Part shown: positions 1 to 8,331 of the stretch, piece by piece
How positions within the stretch are numbered: position 1 is the first letter of the stretch
Layout of the letters: the number at the start of each line of letters is the position of its first letter
Origin: Rhodocyclaceae bacterium UBA2271
GTDB lineage: Bacteria; Pseudomonadota; Gammaproteobacteria; Burkholderiales; Rhodocyclaceae
Direction: 5' to 3'
Assembly (NCBI GenBank): GCA_002347405.1
Contig: DDXB01000017.1
Span: forward strand, 1 to 64,000
Length of the DNA: 64,000 nucleotides
Program-made: the position numbers and the translations under genes
Notes under the pieces: model-generated
The model's database searches: none
What the model was told of the DNA's origin: nothing
The model's input: the letters and a program-made list of their open reading frames with translations, nothing else

Positions 1-93
1 CTTTTGCCGCATAGGCCTCACCTTGTATAGCTGCACGGGTGTCCAGTTCTGCCGCATGGCCGCCATCACGTTTCTATCCCGGAGTCACCGACA

Positions 94-651
94 ATGAAAA
101 AACTTCTGTTATTGCTATCCACCTTTTGTCTCGCACTTTCTGCCCACGCCGCCAACCCGCAGGTCGAACTCAAGACCAGCCAGGGCGTGATCGTTCTTGA
201 ACTCGACGTCCAGAAGGCGCCCCAGACGACCGAGAACTTCCTGCAATACGTCAAGGACGGTTACTACGCGGGCACCGTGTTTCATCGCGTCATCGACGGC
301 TTCATGATCCAGGGCGGCGGCTTCTCCCAGGACATGCGGCAAAAGCCCACCCGTGCGCCGATCCAGAATGAAGCGAAGAACGGCCTGAGGAATGTCACCG
401 GCAGCATTGCCATGGCACGCACCGGAGATCCGCACTCGGCCTCTGCCCAGTTCTTCATCAACGTCGCCAACAATGCCGCGCTTGACTATCCGTCCCGCGA
501 TGGCTGGGGCTATGCCGTGTTTGGCAAGGTCGTGCAGGGCCTCGACGTCGTGCAGAAAATCGCCAAGGTCGCTACCGGCAACGCGGCTGGCCACCAGAAC
601 GTACCGCTTGCGCCGATCATCATCGAGTCGGCAAAACTCGTCACCAAATAA
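94..651 (+). CDS. ppiA: Exported cyclophilin-type peptidyl-prolyl cis-trans isomerase
   Basis: Periplasmic prolyl isomerase that should assist folding of exported proteins. Residues 1-20 form a signal peptide (Lys-Lys, a leucine-rich core, cleavage after AHA). The cyclophilin domain fills the rest, with [15 protein letters not shown] near residue 68 carrying the catalytic Arg and SASAQFFIN near 124. At 185 aa it has the usual length of PpiA. A GGAG motif precedes the ATG by about 12 bases. It is followed after 19 bases by a second, cytoplasmic cyclophilin, so the pair is probably co-transcribed. No oddities seen. Confidence 0.93.
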   Translation: MKKLLLLLSTFCLALSAHAANPQVELKTSQGVIVLELDVQKAPQTTENFLQYVKDGYYAGTVFHRVIDGFMIQGGGFSQDMRQKPTRAPIQNEAKNGLRNVTGSIAMARTGDPHSASAQFFINVANNAALDYPSRDGWGYAVFGKVVQGLDVVQKIAKVATGNAAGHQNVPLAPIIIESAKLVTK

Positions 652-670
652 CGCATAAGGAAACGCCAAT

Positions 671-1165
671 ATGATCAAACTCACCACCAACCACGGCGCC
701 ATCACCCTCGAACTCGATGCCGAGAAGGCGCCGCAGACCGTCGCCAACTTCCTCGCCTATGTCGAAGCCGGCCACTACGACGGCACGGTATTCCATCGTG
801 TCATCAATGGCTTCATGATCCAGGGCGGCGGCATGAGTGTCGGCATGAAGGAAAAGGGCACCAACGCGCCGATCGAGAACGAGGCCGCCAACGGCCTGAA
901 GAACGAGCGCGGCACCATCGCCATGGCACGTACCGGTGATCCGCATTCCGCCACCGCCCAGTTCTTCATCAACGTTGCCGACAACGATTTCCTCAACCAC
1001 CGTGCCCCAGACGGCCAGGGCTGGGGCTACTGCGTCTTCGGTCGCGTCGTCGATGGCATGGATGTGGTCGACAAGATCAAGGGCGTCAAGACCGGCAACA
1101 AGGGCTTTCACCAGGATGTTCCGGCCGAGGACGTGGTGATCGAGAAGGCCGAAGTCGTCGGCTGA
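671..1165 (+). CDS. ppiB: Cytoplasmic cyclophilin peptidyl-prolyl cis-trans isomerase
   Basis: Cytosolic prolyl isomerase of the cyclophilin B type, 164 aa, without a signal peptide. [15 protein letters not shown] and SATAQFFIN match the active-site strands of the family, and [20 protein letters not shown] is the conserved C-terminal half. It is clearly related to the exported cyclophilin immediately upstream, which suggests an old tandem duplication with different targeting; this arrangement upstream of lpxH is common in betaproteobacteria. An AAGGAAA motif lies about 11 bases before the ATG. Confidence 0.94.
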   Translation: MIKLTTNHGAITLELDAEKAPQTVANFLAYVEAGHYDGTVFHRVINGFMIQGGGMSVGMKEKGTNAPIENEAANGLKNERGTIAMARTGDPHSATAQFFINVADNDFLNHRAPDGQGWGYCVFGRVVDGMDVVDKIKGVKTGNKGFHQDVPAEDVVIEKAEVVG

Positions 1166-1185
1166 ATCGCCTGAGCCTGACTTAA

Positions 1186-1209
1186 CGCCGTCCCGCCAGC
1201 GCCGACTTT
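1186..1209 (-). repeat. Dispersed 24-bp repeat, exact copy, ppiB-lpxH gap
   Basis: Exact copy in reverse orientation of the 24-bp repeat found across the window. It ends one base before the lpxH ATG and replaces the usual ribosome-binding region. Its AGCGCCGACTT part (1198-1208) can pair with AAGTCGGCGCT at 1229-1239 inside lpxH. Confidence 0.9.
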
Positions 1210-1239
1210 CATGTCCAGCACCAACGACAAGTCGGCGCT
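1198..1239 (+). promoter_or_regulatory. Inverted repeat enclosing the lpxH start codon
   Basis: AGCGCCGACTT at 1198-1208 and AAGTCGGCGCT at 1229-1239 are perfect reverse complements with a 20-base loop that contains the lpxH ATG (1211). In RNA this would be a GC-rich stem holding the initiation region. Half of the stem comes from the dispersed 24-bp repeat; the other half is lpxH coding sequence (Lys-Ser-Ala). Regulatory function is inference. Confidence 0.45.
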
Positions 1240-1957
1240 TTTCATTTCCGACATCCATCTCTCGCCGAATGAACCGGCAACGGCCGCGCGCTTCCTCGCC
1301 TGCCTTGCCAGTATTGCCGCTCCGGCCGGCGCGGCGAGCAGCCTGACGATCCTCGGCGACCTGTTCGACTACTGGGCCGGCGATGATGACCTGGACGACC
1401 CGTTCAATGCGCGCATCGTCGCGGCCTTGCGCGCCCTGGCCGACAGTGGAGTGGGCATTGCCTTCATGGCCGGCAACCGGGATTTCCTCATCGGCGAAGC
1501 CTTTGCCGCCGCCGCCGGCCTCGTGCTGCTGCCCGACCCTTGCGTGCGGGAGATTGCCGGCGAGCCTAGCTTGCTCACCCACGGCGACCTGCTATGCACC
1601 GACGACGCCGACTATCAACGCTTCCGCCGTCAGGTGCGCGACCCAGCCTGGCGCAGCCAGTTTCTGGCCAAGCCGCTCACCGCGCGCAAGGCGGAGATCG
1701 AAGCCTTGCGCGCACGCAGCGAACAAGAAAAGAAGATCAAGCCGCAGGCCATCATGGACGTGAATAACGAAGCGGTGACCAGCCTGTTGCGCCAGCACCA
1801 GGTCCGCACCCTGATCCACGGCCACACCCACCGCCAGGGACGGCATACCCACATCGTGGCTGGCAATCCATGTACGCGCTGGGTGCTGGGCGACTGGGGC
1901 GCCAGCCGCGGTACTGCCCTCAACGGCTCCCCTGCTGGCTGGCATTTCATCGACTGA
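1211..1957 (+). CDS. lpxH: UDP-2,3-diacylglucosamine diphosphatase
   Basis: Hydrolyses UDP-2,3-diacylglucosamine to lipid X in lipid A synthesis; peripheral inner-membrane metallophosphoesterase. All metal-binding blocks are visible: ISDIHLS (DxH) near residue 13, GDLFDYWAGDD, GNRDFL, THGDLL and HGHTHRQGRH near the C-terminus. Length 248 aa against about 240 in E. coli. The N-terminus has some extra residues (MSSTNDK) before the conserved core. The start lies in the loop of an 11-bp inverted repeat formed by the 24-bp element just upstream and the first codons, so translation may be affected by folding. No good Shine-Dalgarno sequence is seen. Confidence 0.93.
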   Translation: MSSTNDKSALFISDIHLSPNEPATAARFLACLASIAAPAGAASSLTILGDLFDYWAGDDDLDDPFNARIVAALRALADSGVGIAFMAGNRDFLIGEAFAAAAGLVLLPDPCVREIAGEPSLLTHGDLLCTDDADYQRFRRQVRDPAWRSQFLAKPLTARKAEIEALRARSEQEKKIKPQAIMDVNNEAVTSLLRQHQVRTLIHGHTHRQGRHTHIVAGNPCTRWVLGDWGASRGTALNGSPAGWHFID

Positions 1958-2100
1958 CCCTGTTGCAGCAAACCGCCTTCGCCCGGCAGGATAAAGAAGT
2001 TTTGGGTTCAGCCCCTTCCAAGGACATGGTTATCTCCGGCACAATGAGCGCCGCACGGAATGCGTGTTTTTTCTGACTCTCATAATCAAAGGGGATCAAG

Positions 2101-3441
2101 ATGAAAAGACTATCAGGCTTTACAGCATTGCTTACTTTGCTCTCGGCGGCCTCGGTTTCGGTCGCCCAGGCACCCGGGGTGGAAATCAAGGGCGGCCCGA
2201 TGCATCCCTTGTGCAAGAACTGCCATCAGGCCGACACCAACATGATGCGGGGACAACTCGATGGCTTCGCGCCACCCTCGCAGACGATCATGATGGACAT
2301 GGGCACCCACAAGGAAGTCGTCAAATACGACGACGATACCGCCGTCAAGAACATCAAGGAAATCGAGGAACTCAAGCTGCATCGCGGCAAGGGCTTCCGC
2401 ATCAACTACGTGGAGGAAAAGGGTGAGAAGAAGGCCGTTCTCGTCACCCGGTTCGACATCCTCCAGACCATCCAGCCCAACGACAAACTGACGCGGGATG
2501 AATTCAAGAAGTTCCTGGCCGACAACAAGAATGCCCTCGTGCTTGATTCACGGCCGCCGGAGCCCTATCAGGAAGCGCACATCCCCGGTTCCAAGCTGTT
2601 GCCGGCACCGGCCTTCGACAAGATGCACGCCCAGGTATTGCCGCAGGACAAGGCCACACCCATCGTTTTCTACTGCGTCGGCGGCTGCCTCAGCCCGACC
2701 AACTTCATGCGTACCAAGGCGCTCGGCTACACCAACGTCAAGGTCTACACCGGCGGCTTCCCCGACTGGATGCAGGCCGAATACGCCGTCACCACGCCGG
2801 CCTGGCTGAAGACGGCCATCGAGAAGGACTTTGCCTATGTGCTGGTCGACTTGCGGGCCAAGGACGCCGTCAAGGCCGGTCACATCAAGACGGCGGTTTC
2901 CATCCCGCTGGCCGACCTCGACCGCGCGAAAGACCAGTTTCCCAAGCAGAAGAACGCACCGATCGTGTTGTACGGCAATGGCAAGGAAGAAGCCGCCAAA
3001 AAATTGGGCGAATGGGGCTACCGTAGCGTGCGGGTGCTACCCACCAGCTTCGAGGACTGGAAAATGGCTGGTAATCCGGTAGCTGCAGGCGATGCAAAAA
3101 CCGCCATCGCCTATGTGCCGAAGCTGCGGCCAGGCACGGTTGCGATGACGGAATTCACGCAACTCGCCGACAAGACCCCGGCCAACACCGTCATCCTCGA
3201 TGTGAGAAGTAGCAGCGAGGCGGCGGGTGGGAAAATCAAGAACGCCCTCAATATCCCGCTTGAAGAAATACCGCAGCGGCTTGCCGAGATTCCGAAGGAC
3301 AAGGAATTGGTCATGCACTGCACGGCGGGCATGCGGGCCGAGATGGCGCACAACCTGCTGAAGAATGCCGGCATCAACAGTCGCTTCCTTGCTGCAGCCA
3401 TTACAGTCGGAAAAGACGGCACTTATGTAATCAAGGAGTAA
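2101..3441 (+). CDS. Exported triple-rhodanese protein with a c-type haem motif
   Basis: A 446-aa exported protein, probably periplasmic, that should handle sulfane sulfur. Residues 1-23 are a signal peptide. CKNCH at 38-42 is a c-type haem site. Three rhodanese domains follow: about 130-230 with Cys192 in FYCVGGC, about 232-328 with no cysteine at the catalytic position (LYGNGKEE), and about 345-440 with Cys407 in HCTAGMR. Domains 1 and 3 could thus carry persulfide while the middle one looks structural. It stands alone, with AAGGGGATCAAG before the ATG. In a sulfur oxidiser a role in thiosulfate or persulfide handling is plausible but inferred; the exact substrate cannot be read from the sequence. 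Confidence 0.85.
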   Translation: MKRLSGFTALLTLLSAASVSVAQAPGVEIKGGPMHPLCKNCHQADTNMMRGQLDGFAPPSQTIMMDMGTHKEVVKYDDDTAVKNIKEIEELKLHRGKGFRINYVEEKGEKKAVLVTRFDILQTIQPNDKLTRDEFKKFLADNKNALVLDSRPPEPYQEAHIPGSKLLPAPAFDKMHAQVLPQDKATPIVFYCVGGCLSPTNFMRTKALGYTNVKVYTGGFPDWMQAEYAVTTPAWLKTAIEKDFAYVLVDLRAKDAVKAGHIKTAVSIPLADLDRAKDQFPKQKNAPIVLYGNGKEEAAKKLGEWGYRSVRVLPTSFEDWKMAGNPVAAGDAKTAIAYVPKLRPGTVAMTEFTQLADKTPANTVILDVRSSSEAAGGKIKNALNIPLEEIPQRLAEIPKDKELVMHCTAGMRAEMAHNLLKNAGINSRFLAAAITVGKDGTYVIKE

Positions 3442-3450
3442 TTCCGGCAA

Positions 3451-3478
3451 CGCCGCCCTGAGACGAACCAGGGCGGCG
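3451..3478 (+). terminator. GC-rich hairpin after the rhodanese gene
   Basis: CGCCGCCCTG (3451-3460) and CAGGGCGGCG (3469-3478) form a perfect 10-bp stem with an 8-base loop, ten bases after the stop codon. There is no T-run behind it, so it may stabilise the mRNA 3' end or act with Rho, not as a classical terminator. Confidence 0.45.
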
Positions 3479-3569
3479 CCGGCAGCATCGGCAAGGCGGC
3501 CATGTAAAATGCGCCGCCTTTGTTTTTCCTGCGGTGCATGCCGCTCCGCAGCCACGCTACCACTACCCC

Positions 3570-4121
3570 ATGGCCCTCAAATCCACCATCTTCAAGGTGT
3601 CGCTCAGCATTGCCGACATGGATCGCCCCTACTACGGCGAACATACGCTCACACTGGCGCGTCACCCGTCCGAAACGGACGAACGCATGATGGTGCGGCT
3701 GCTCGCCTTCCTCATGTTTGCCGACGAGCGCCTCGAATTCGGTCGCGGCCTGTCTACCGATGACGAACCGGCGCTGTGGCTGAAAAGCTATTCAGGCGAA
3801 ATCGAGCGTTGGATCGAGGTCGGCCTGCCTGACGAGCGCGTGCTGCGCAAGGCCGCCGGACGCGCTGCCGAGGTAGTGGTCATCATCTACGGCGGCAAGG
3901 CTGCCGATATCTGGTGGGGCAAGGAAAGTCGCGCGCTGGCGCGCCTTGGCAACCTGCGCGTATTCGCGCTGGACGTCGCACAGTCAGGCGCACTCGCGGC
4001 CCTTGTCGAACGCAACATGCAGTTGCAATGCACGATTCAGGATGGCCAGATCTGGCTCACCGCTGGCGATGGCACACAAACCGTGCTGATCGAACCACGC
4101 CTCTTAAACGGGTCGCAATAG
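3570..4121 (+). CDS. yaeQ: YaeQ family protein
   Basis: Member of the YaeQ family, a restriction-endonuclease-like fold whose physiological role is not settled. At 183 aa, starting MALKSTIFK, it matches the family's usual size. Visible conserved blocks are HPSETDERMMVRLLAFL, EIERWIEVGLPDE and VVIIYGGKAADIWW. The ATG at 3570 was chosen because the conserved family N-terminus begins there; an in-frame ATG at 3534 would add 12 unconserved residues. Transcription is probably independent of the rhodanese gene because a strong hairpin lies between them. Confidence 0.85.
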   Translation: MALKSTIFKVSLSIADMDRPYYGEHTLTLARHPSETDERMMVRLLAFLMFADERLEFGRGLSTDDEPALWLKSYSGEIERWIEVGLPDERVLRKAAGRAAEVVVIIYGGKAADIWWGKESRALARLGNLRVFALDVAQSGALAALVERNMQLQCTIQDGQIWLTAGDGTQTVLIEPRLLNGSQ

Positions 4122-4195
4122 CTTACGAAAGAGCTGGATTCCGGCGTTCACCGGAATGACAGGTGCTTGACCAACTCCAGATAGCTTGCGCCGAC

Positions 4196-6217
4196 TCAGT
4201 ATTTTTTCGGCTTGCCGGAGGATTTGTTGAACGGTTTGCCTGCTGGAGGGGCGCCTCGCTCCGTCCTGCCGCCAGCATCGCGCGGCGCTGGTTTCTTTTC
4301 GCTGCGATAGGGCGGCTTGTCGGAAAAAGCAGGTTTGGACGCCCCCTCGCCACGCCCATACTCGGCGCGGGCGGCAGGTTTTGGCGTCCCGCTGGCGGGA
4401 TCCTTCATGTCCCGTCGGGGTCGCGCCGAAAAGTCGGCGCTGGCGGGACGGCGCTCACGCGTTTCCCCGGACGGTTCACGGTCTTTTTCCCAGCGGGGTT
4501 TTGCCGGTGGCCGGCGGTTCTCGCCTTCCCCCGCCGCCGCGACACGGATTTTCAGCGGCAGCTGGCGTACGCGGGTGCGCTGGAGGATGTCGAAAACATC
4601 CGCTGGCAGTTCGGGCAATTCGACGGTGCTGTAGTCGTCGAACAGGTTGATCTGGCCGATGAGTTTGCCCTCGATGCCACCCTCGTTGGCGATGGCGCCG
4701 ACGATCTCCTTGGGCAAGGCGCCCTGGTTGCGACCGACTTCGATACGGTAGCGCACGATCTTGCCGCTGCTGAAGCTGCGCGGCTCTGTGCGTTCCTTGC
4801 GTTCCTTGCGCTCGGGACGCTCCTCGCGTTCAGCTCGTTGTTCCCGTACCGGACGTTCGGCATGGGCCGGTGCAGCTTGTGCTGCTGGCACATCAAAGCC
4901 GGGCGGCTGCAAAGGCCGTTCGCGTTGCGCGAGAAAGGCCAGCGCTGCAGCGATCTGCCGCGCGGCGAGGTTATCCTCGCTTTCCATGCGACGTACCACT
5001 TCGAAGAAGAAATCGAGGTTTTCCTCGGCGATCACGTCGACGATCTGCTGCTTGAATTGTCCGATGCGGCGTTCGGCGACCTCGCCCTTCGTCGGCAGGC
5101 CAATCGCCTCGATGGGCTGGCGCGTGGCGTGTTCGATGGCTTTGAGCATCCTCATCTCGCGCGGCGCGACGAACAGGATGGCGTTGCCGGGACGCCCGGC
5201 GCGGCCGGTGCGGCCGATGCGATGCACATACGATTCGGTGTCGTAGGGCACGTCGTAATTGATGACATGGCTGATGCGCGGCACGTCCAGCCCGCGCGCG
5301 GCAACGTCGGTGGCGATGACAATGTCGAGGCTGCCGCTCTTCAGGCGCTCGACCACCTGTTCGCGCAGGCCCTGCGTCATGTCGCCGTTGAGTGCAGCGG
5401 CTTCGTAGCCGCGCGCCTCCAGCTTTTCGGCGAGGTCGACCGTCGCCAGCTTGGTGCGCACGAAAATCAGGGCGGCCTCGAAATCCTCCTCGACTTCGAG
5501 CATGCGGGTCAACGCTTCGAGCTTGTCGGCACCGCGCACCTGCCAGTAGCGCTGGCGGATCGTCGCCACCGTCGTGGTGGCAGAGTGAATCCGCACTTCC
5601 TGCGGATCGCGCAGGTAGCGCTGGGCGATGCGGCGAATCGGCGCCGGCATGGTCGCCGAGAACAGGGCGGTCTGACGCGTCGCCGGCGTGTGTTCGAGGA
5701 TCCATTCGACATCGTCGATGAAGCCCATGCGCAGCATCTCGTCGGCTTCGTCAAGTACCAGCGTTGTGAGATTGTCGAGCTGCAGACTCTTGCGCTCGAG
5801 GTGGTCCATGATGCGGCCCGGCGTGCCGACGATGACATGCACGCCGCGCGACAGCGCGCGCAACTGGATCACCATGCTTTGCCCGCCATACACCGGCAGG
5901 ACATGGAAGCCAGGCATGTTGTGCGCGTATTTCTGGAAGGCCTCGGCAACCTGGATGGCCAGTTCGCGCGTTGGCGTCAGCACCAGCACCTGTGGCAGCT
6001 TTTTGGCGAGGTCGAGTCGCGCCAGCAGTGGCAGGGCGAAAGCCGCCGTCTTGCCGGTGCCGGTCTGCGCCTCGCCCAGCAGGTCGCGCCCTGCGAGAAA
6101 ATGCGGGATGCAGGCGGCCTGGATCGGCGTCGGAATTTCGTAGCCGACGTCCGTCAGGGCCGTCAGGAGGGACGCCGGCAATTGCAGCGCGGCAAATGTT
6201 TCGATAGGTTGGGTCAT
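4196..6217 (-). CDS. deaD: DEAD-box ATP-dependent RNA helicase, DeaD/CsdA type
   Basis: RNA helicase used in ribosome assembly and mRNA turnover, typically important in the cold. 673 aa. Q motif TPIQ near residue 30, Walker A AQTGTGKT at 50-57, PTRELA, DEAD, SAT and HRIGRTGRAGRPG are all intact. A DbpA-like RNA-binding domain follows (VRYRIEVGRNQGALPKEIVG to LPLKIRVA) and a basic, disordered tail ends the protein. The start at 6217 (MTQPIETF) fits the family; the longer reading frame adds an unconserved leader. An exact copy of the 24-bp repeat lies in frame in the tail around residues 589-596, read as RPASADF. Confidence 0.92.
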   Translation of the reverse strand: MTQPIETFAALQLPASLLTALTDVGYEIPTPIQAACIPHFLAGRDLLGEAQTGTGKTAAFALPLLARLDLAKKLPQVLVLTPTRELAIQVAEAFQKYAHNMPGFHVLPVYGGQSMVIQLRALSRGVHVIVGTPGRIMDHLERKSLQLDNLTTLVLDEADEMLRMGFIDDVEWILEHTPATRQTALFSATMPAPIRRIAQRYLRDPQEVRIHSATTTVATIRQRYWQVRGADKLEALTRMLEVEEDFEAALIFVRTKLATVDLAEKLEARGYEAAALNGDMTQGLREQVVERLKSGSLDIVIATDVAARGLDVPRISHVINYDVPYDTESYVHRIGRTGRAGRPGNAILFVAPREMRMLKAIEHATRQPIEAIGLPTKGEVAERRIGQFKQQIVDVIAEENLDFFFEVVRRMESEDNLAARQIAAALAFLAQRERPLQPPGFDVPAAQAAPAHAERPVREQRAEREERPERKERKERTEPRSFSSGKIVRYRIEVGRNQGALPKEIVGAIANEGGIEGKLIGQINLFDDYSTVELPELPADVFDILQRTRVRQLPLKIRVAAAGEGENRRPPAKPRWEKDREPSGETRERRPASADFSARPRRDMKDPASGTPKPAARAEYGRGEGASKPAFSDKPPYRSEKKPAPRDAGGRTERGAPPAGKPFNKSSGKPKKY
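4430..4453 (+). repeat. Dispersed 24-bp repeat, exact copy, inside deaD
   Basis: Exact copy, antisense to the helicase gene. It is translated within the disordered C-terminal tail as part of [11 protein letters not shown] and keeps the reading frame. Confidence 0.9.
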
Positions 6218-6308
6218 GGCGTGTCCGCCTCTGGGCGGGAAATCAAGGCTGGCCAAAGCGGCCGTGCAACCATACATTATCGCAGACGCGTCAAGTAGAC
6301 TGTTGAAC

Positions 6309-7547
6309 ATGAACGGAAATGTGATCATCATCGGCGGCGGGCCGGCCGGCTTGATGGCGGCTGAAGTGCTGGCTCAGGCCGGCGTGCGCGTCGAGGTTTA
6401 TGACGCCATGCCCTCGGTTGGCCGCAAATTCCTCATGGCGGGGAAGAGCGGGCTCAATCTCACCCATGCCGAAGCCTTCGCCACTTTTGTCAGCCGCTAT
6501 GGTGAAAAACGCGACTGGGTGAAGCCCTGGCTCGCCGCCTTCGGACCCGAGACCCTGCGTAACTGGGCGCGCGATCTGGGCGTCGACACCTTTGTCGGCT
6601 CATCCGGCCGGGTGTTTCCGACTGACATGAAGGCCGCGCCATTGCTGCGCGCCTGGCTACATCGGCTGCGCACAACAGGTGTGCATTTTCATATGCGTCA
6701 CCGCTGGCTGGGCTGGGATGAACAGGGCGATTTGCATTTCGCCACGCCGACCGGTGCAATAAAAGTCGGCGCTGGCGGGACGGCGACCATTTTGGCGCTG
6801 GGCGGCGGCAGTTGGGCCAGACTGGGTTCCGATGGCGCCTGGCTGCCGTTGCTGCAAGCACGTGGTGTGGCGGTCGCGCCACTCAGGCCCGCCAACTGCG
6901 GCTTCGAGATTGCCTGGAGCGAACATTTTCGCGCCAAGTTCGCCGGCCAACCGGTCAAGTCGGTGGTGGCGACATTTGGCGGGGAACGGCGCCAGGGTGA
7001 TTTCGTCATCACCCGACACGGCGTCGAAGGCAGCCTGATTTATGCCCTCGCCGCGCCATTGCGCGATGCCATCGCGTCACACGGCAGCGCCACGCTGCAA
7101 CTCGATCTCGCCCCCGGCAAAACTCTGGAGCGGCTGATCAGTGAAATCGCCCACCCGCGCGGCGCACGCTCGATGGCCAGCCATCTGCAAAGCCGCGCCG
7201 GCATCAGCGGCGTCAAGGCCGGCTTGCTGCGCGAATGCGCGGCCCGGGACGACTACCACGACCCGGCGCTTCTCGCCGCCGCCATCAAGGCGCTACCGCT
7301 GCGACTTGACGCGCCGCGCCCGCTCGACGAGGCCATCAGCAGCGCCGGCGGCGTGATGGCTGCGTCATTCGATGACCGACTGATGCTCCGCGCCCTGCCC
7401 GGCGTGTTCTGCGCGGGAGAAATGCTCGACTGGGAAGCGCCGACCGGTGGCTATCTATTCACGGCCTGCTTTGCCAGCGGCTATGCCGCCGGGCATGGCG
7501 CACTGGCCTGGCTCCAGTCGAAGCGTTCCAGCAACACTGCAAACTGA
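6309..7547 (+). CDS. NAD(P)/FAD-dependent oxidoreductase, BaiN/HI0933-type flavoprotein
   Basis: Flavoprotein of the BaiN/YhiN group, 412 aa. The N-terminus has the dinucleotide-binding motif IIGGGPAGLMAAEVLAQAG followed by VEVYDAMPSVGRKFLMAGKSGLNLTH, characteristic of this family. The C-terminus carries a second FAD contact (GVFCAGEMLDWEAPTGGYLF). Substrate unknown. Start at 6309 was chosen because the Rossmann motif begins right after MNGN. An exact 24-bp repeat lies in frame at residues 152-159, read as KVGAGGTA. The 3' end overlaps the convergent truC gene by 67 bases. It is divergent from deaD with 91 bases between the two starts. Confidence 0.85.
   Translation: MNGNVIIIGGGPAGLMAAEVLAQAGVRVEVYDAMPSVGRKFLMAGKSGLNLTHAEAFATFVSRYGEKRDWVKPWLAAFGPETLRNWARDLGVDTFVGSSGRVFPTDMKAAPLLRAWLHRLRTTGVHFHMRHRWLGWDEQGDLHFATPTGAIKVGAGGTATILALGGGSWARLGSDGAWLPLLQARGVAVAPLRPANCGFEIAWSEHFRAKFAGQPVKSVVATFGGERRQGDFVITRHGVEGSLIYALAAPLRDAIASHGSATLQLDLAPGKTLERLISEIAHPRGARSMASHLQSRAGISGVKAGLLRECAARDDYHDPALLAAAIKALPLRLDAPRPLDEAISSAGGVMAASFDDRLMLRALPGVFCAGEMLDWEAPTGGYLFTACFASGYAAGHGALAWLQSKRSSNTAN
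6762..6785 (+). repeat. Dispersed 24-bp repeat, exact copy, inside flavoprotein gene
   Basis: Exact copy in the sense orientation; it adds KVGAGGTA in frame between two strands of the flavoprotein ([16 protein letters not shown]). Confidence 0.9.
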
Positions 7548-8281
7548 TCCGGCGCCGTTTCACCAGTCCCGAAAAGGGGATTTCCTTCGGTCACGTCGAC
7601 TTTTACCCGGTGGCGCATGATGCTTCGGTCGATAACGATGCTGGCGCCACTGACCGGATGGCGGAAGGCCATTCCGACACAAGCCAGCAGCAGACGGTGG
7701 CAACCGAATTCGCGCTGGAAAAACCGGTTGTGCACGCCCTTGCCATGCGTGGCGTCGCCAATGATGGGATGACCGATGTGTTTCATGTGGCGGCGCAGCT
7801 GGTGGTGGCGGCCCGTGAGTGGTTTGAGCTCCACCAACGCATAGCGCGAACACGGGTAACGGTCGATGGCCACCGGCAATTCGACCGTCGCCAGACGGCG
7901 ATAATGGGTAACCGCCGGCTGGGCTGTCGCTGCGGGCAGTTTTCGCCCATAGTCATCGTGTTTTCGGGTTAGTGCATGGTCGATGACGCCGGATTCCGCC
8001 GGCCAGCCACGCACCACGGCAAGATAGGTCTTCTCTACTGAACCGCCTTCGAACTGGCGCCCCATCTCCCGCGCCACCGTTGCATCGAAGGCAAACAGCA
8101 GCACGCCCGAAGTGCCCTTGTCGAGCCGATGCACCGGTTGCACGCGGCGGCCGATCTGGTCGCGCAGCAATTGCACGGCAAAGCGCGTTGCGTGACGATC
8201 GATGTCGCTGCGATGCACCAGCAGACCGGCCGGCTTGTCGATGGCGATCAGTTGATCGTCGCGGTAAAGAATTTCGAGCAT
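7481..8281 (-). CDS. truC: tRNA pseudouridine(65) synthase, TruC type
   Basis: RluA-family pseudouridine synthase of 266 aa. The catalytic motif HRLDKGTSGVLLFA (Asp in RLD) is near residue 54, and MKHIGHPIIGDATHGKGVHNRFF is typical of TruC, which modifies U65 in some tRNAs. There is no S4 domain, as expected for TruC. The start MLEILYRDDQLIAIDKP at 8281 matches family members. The last 67 bases overlap the end of the convergent flavoprotein gene. Specificity for tRNA position 65 is inferred from family similarity. Confidence 0.85.
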   Translation of the reverse strand: MLEILYRDDQLIAIDKPAGLLVHRSDIDRHATRFAVQLLRDQIGRRVQPVHRLDKGTSGVLLFAFDATVAREMGRQFEGGSVEKTYLAVVRGWPAESGVIDHALTRKHDDYGRKLPAATAQPAVTHYRRLATVELPVAIDRYPCSRYALVELKPLTGRHHQLRRHMKHIGHPIIGDATHGKGVHNRFFQREFGCHRLLLACVGMAFRHPVSGASIVIDRSIMRHRVKVDVTEGNPLFGTGETAPDQFAVLLERFDWSQASAPCPAA

Positions 8282-8331
8282 GGGGCAAGTTCTGGAGCAA
8301 AGCGCGCCCGCAAGCAAGCGTCATGCATGCA

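Noticed and set aside
4163..6298. A 711-codon open frame on the plus strand opposite deaD
   Set aside because: Arg/Asp/Leu/Gly-rich composition typical of antisense frames in GC-rich DNA; the opposite strand encodes all helicase motifs.
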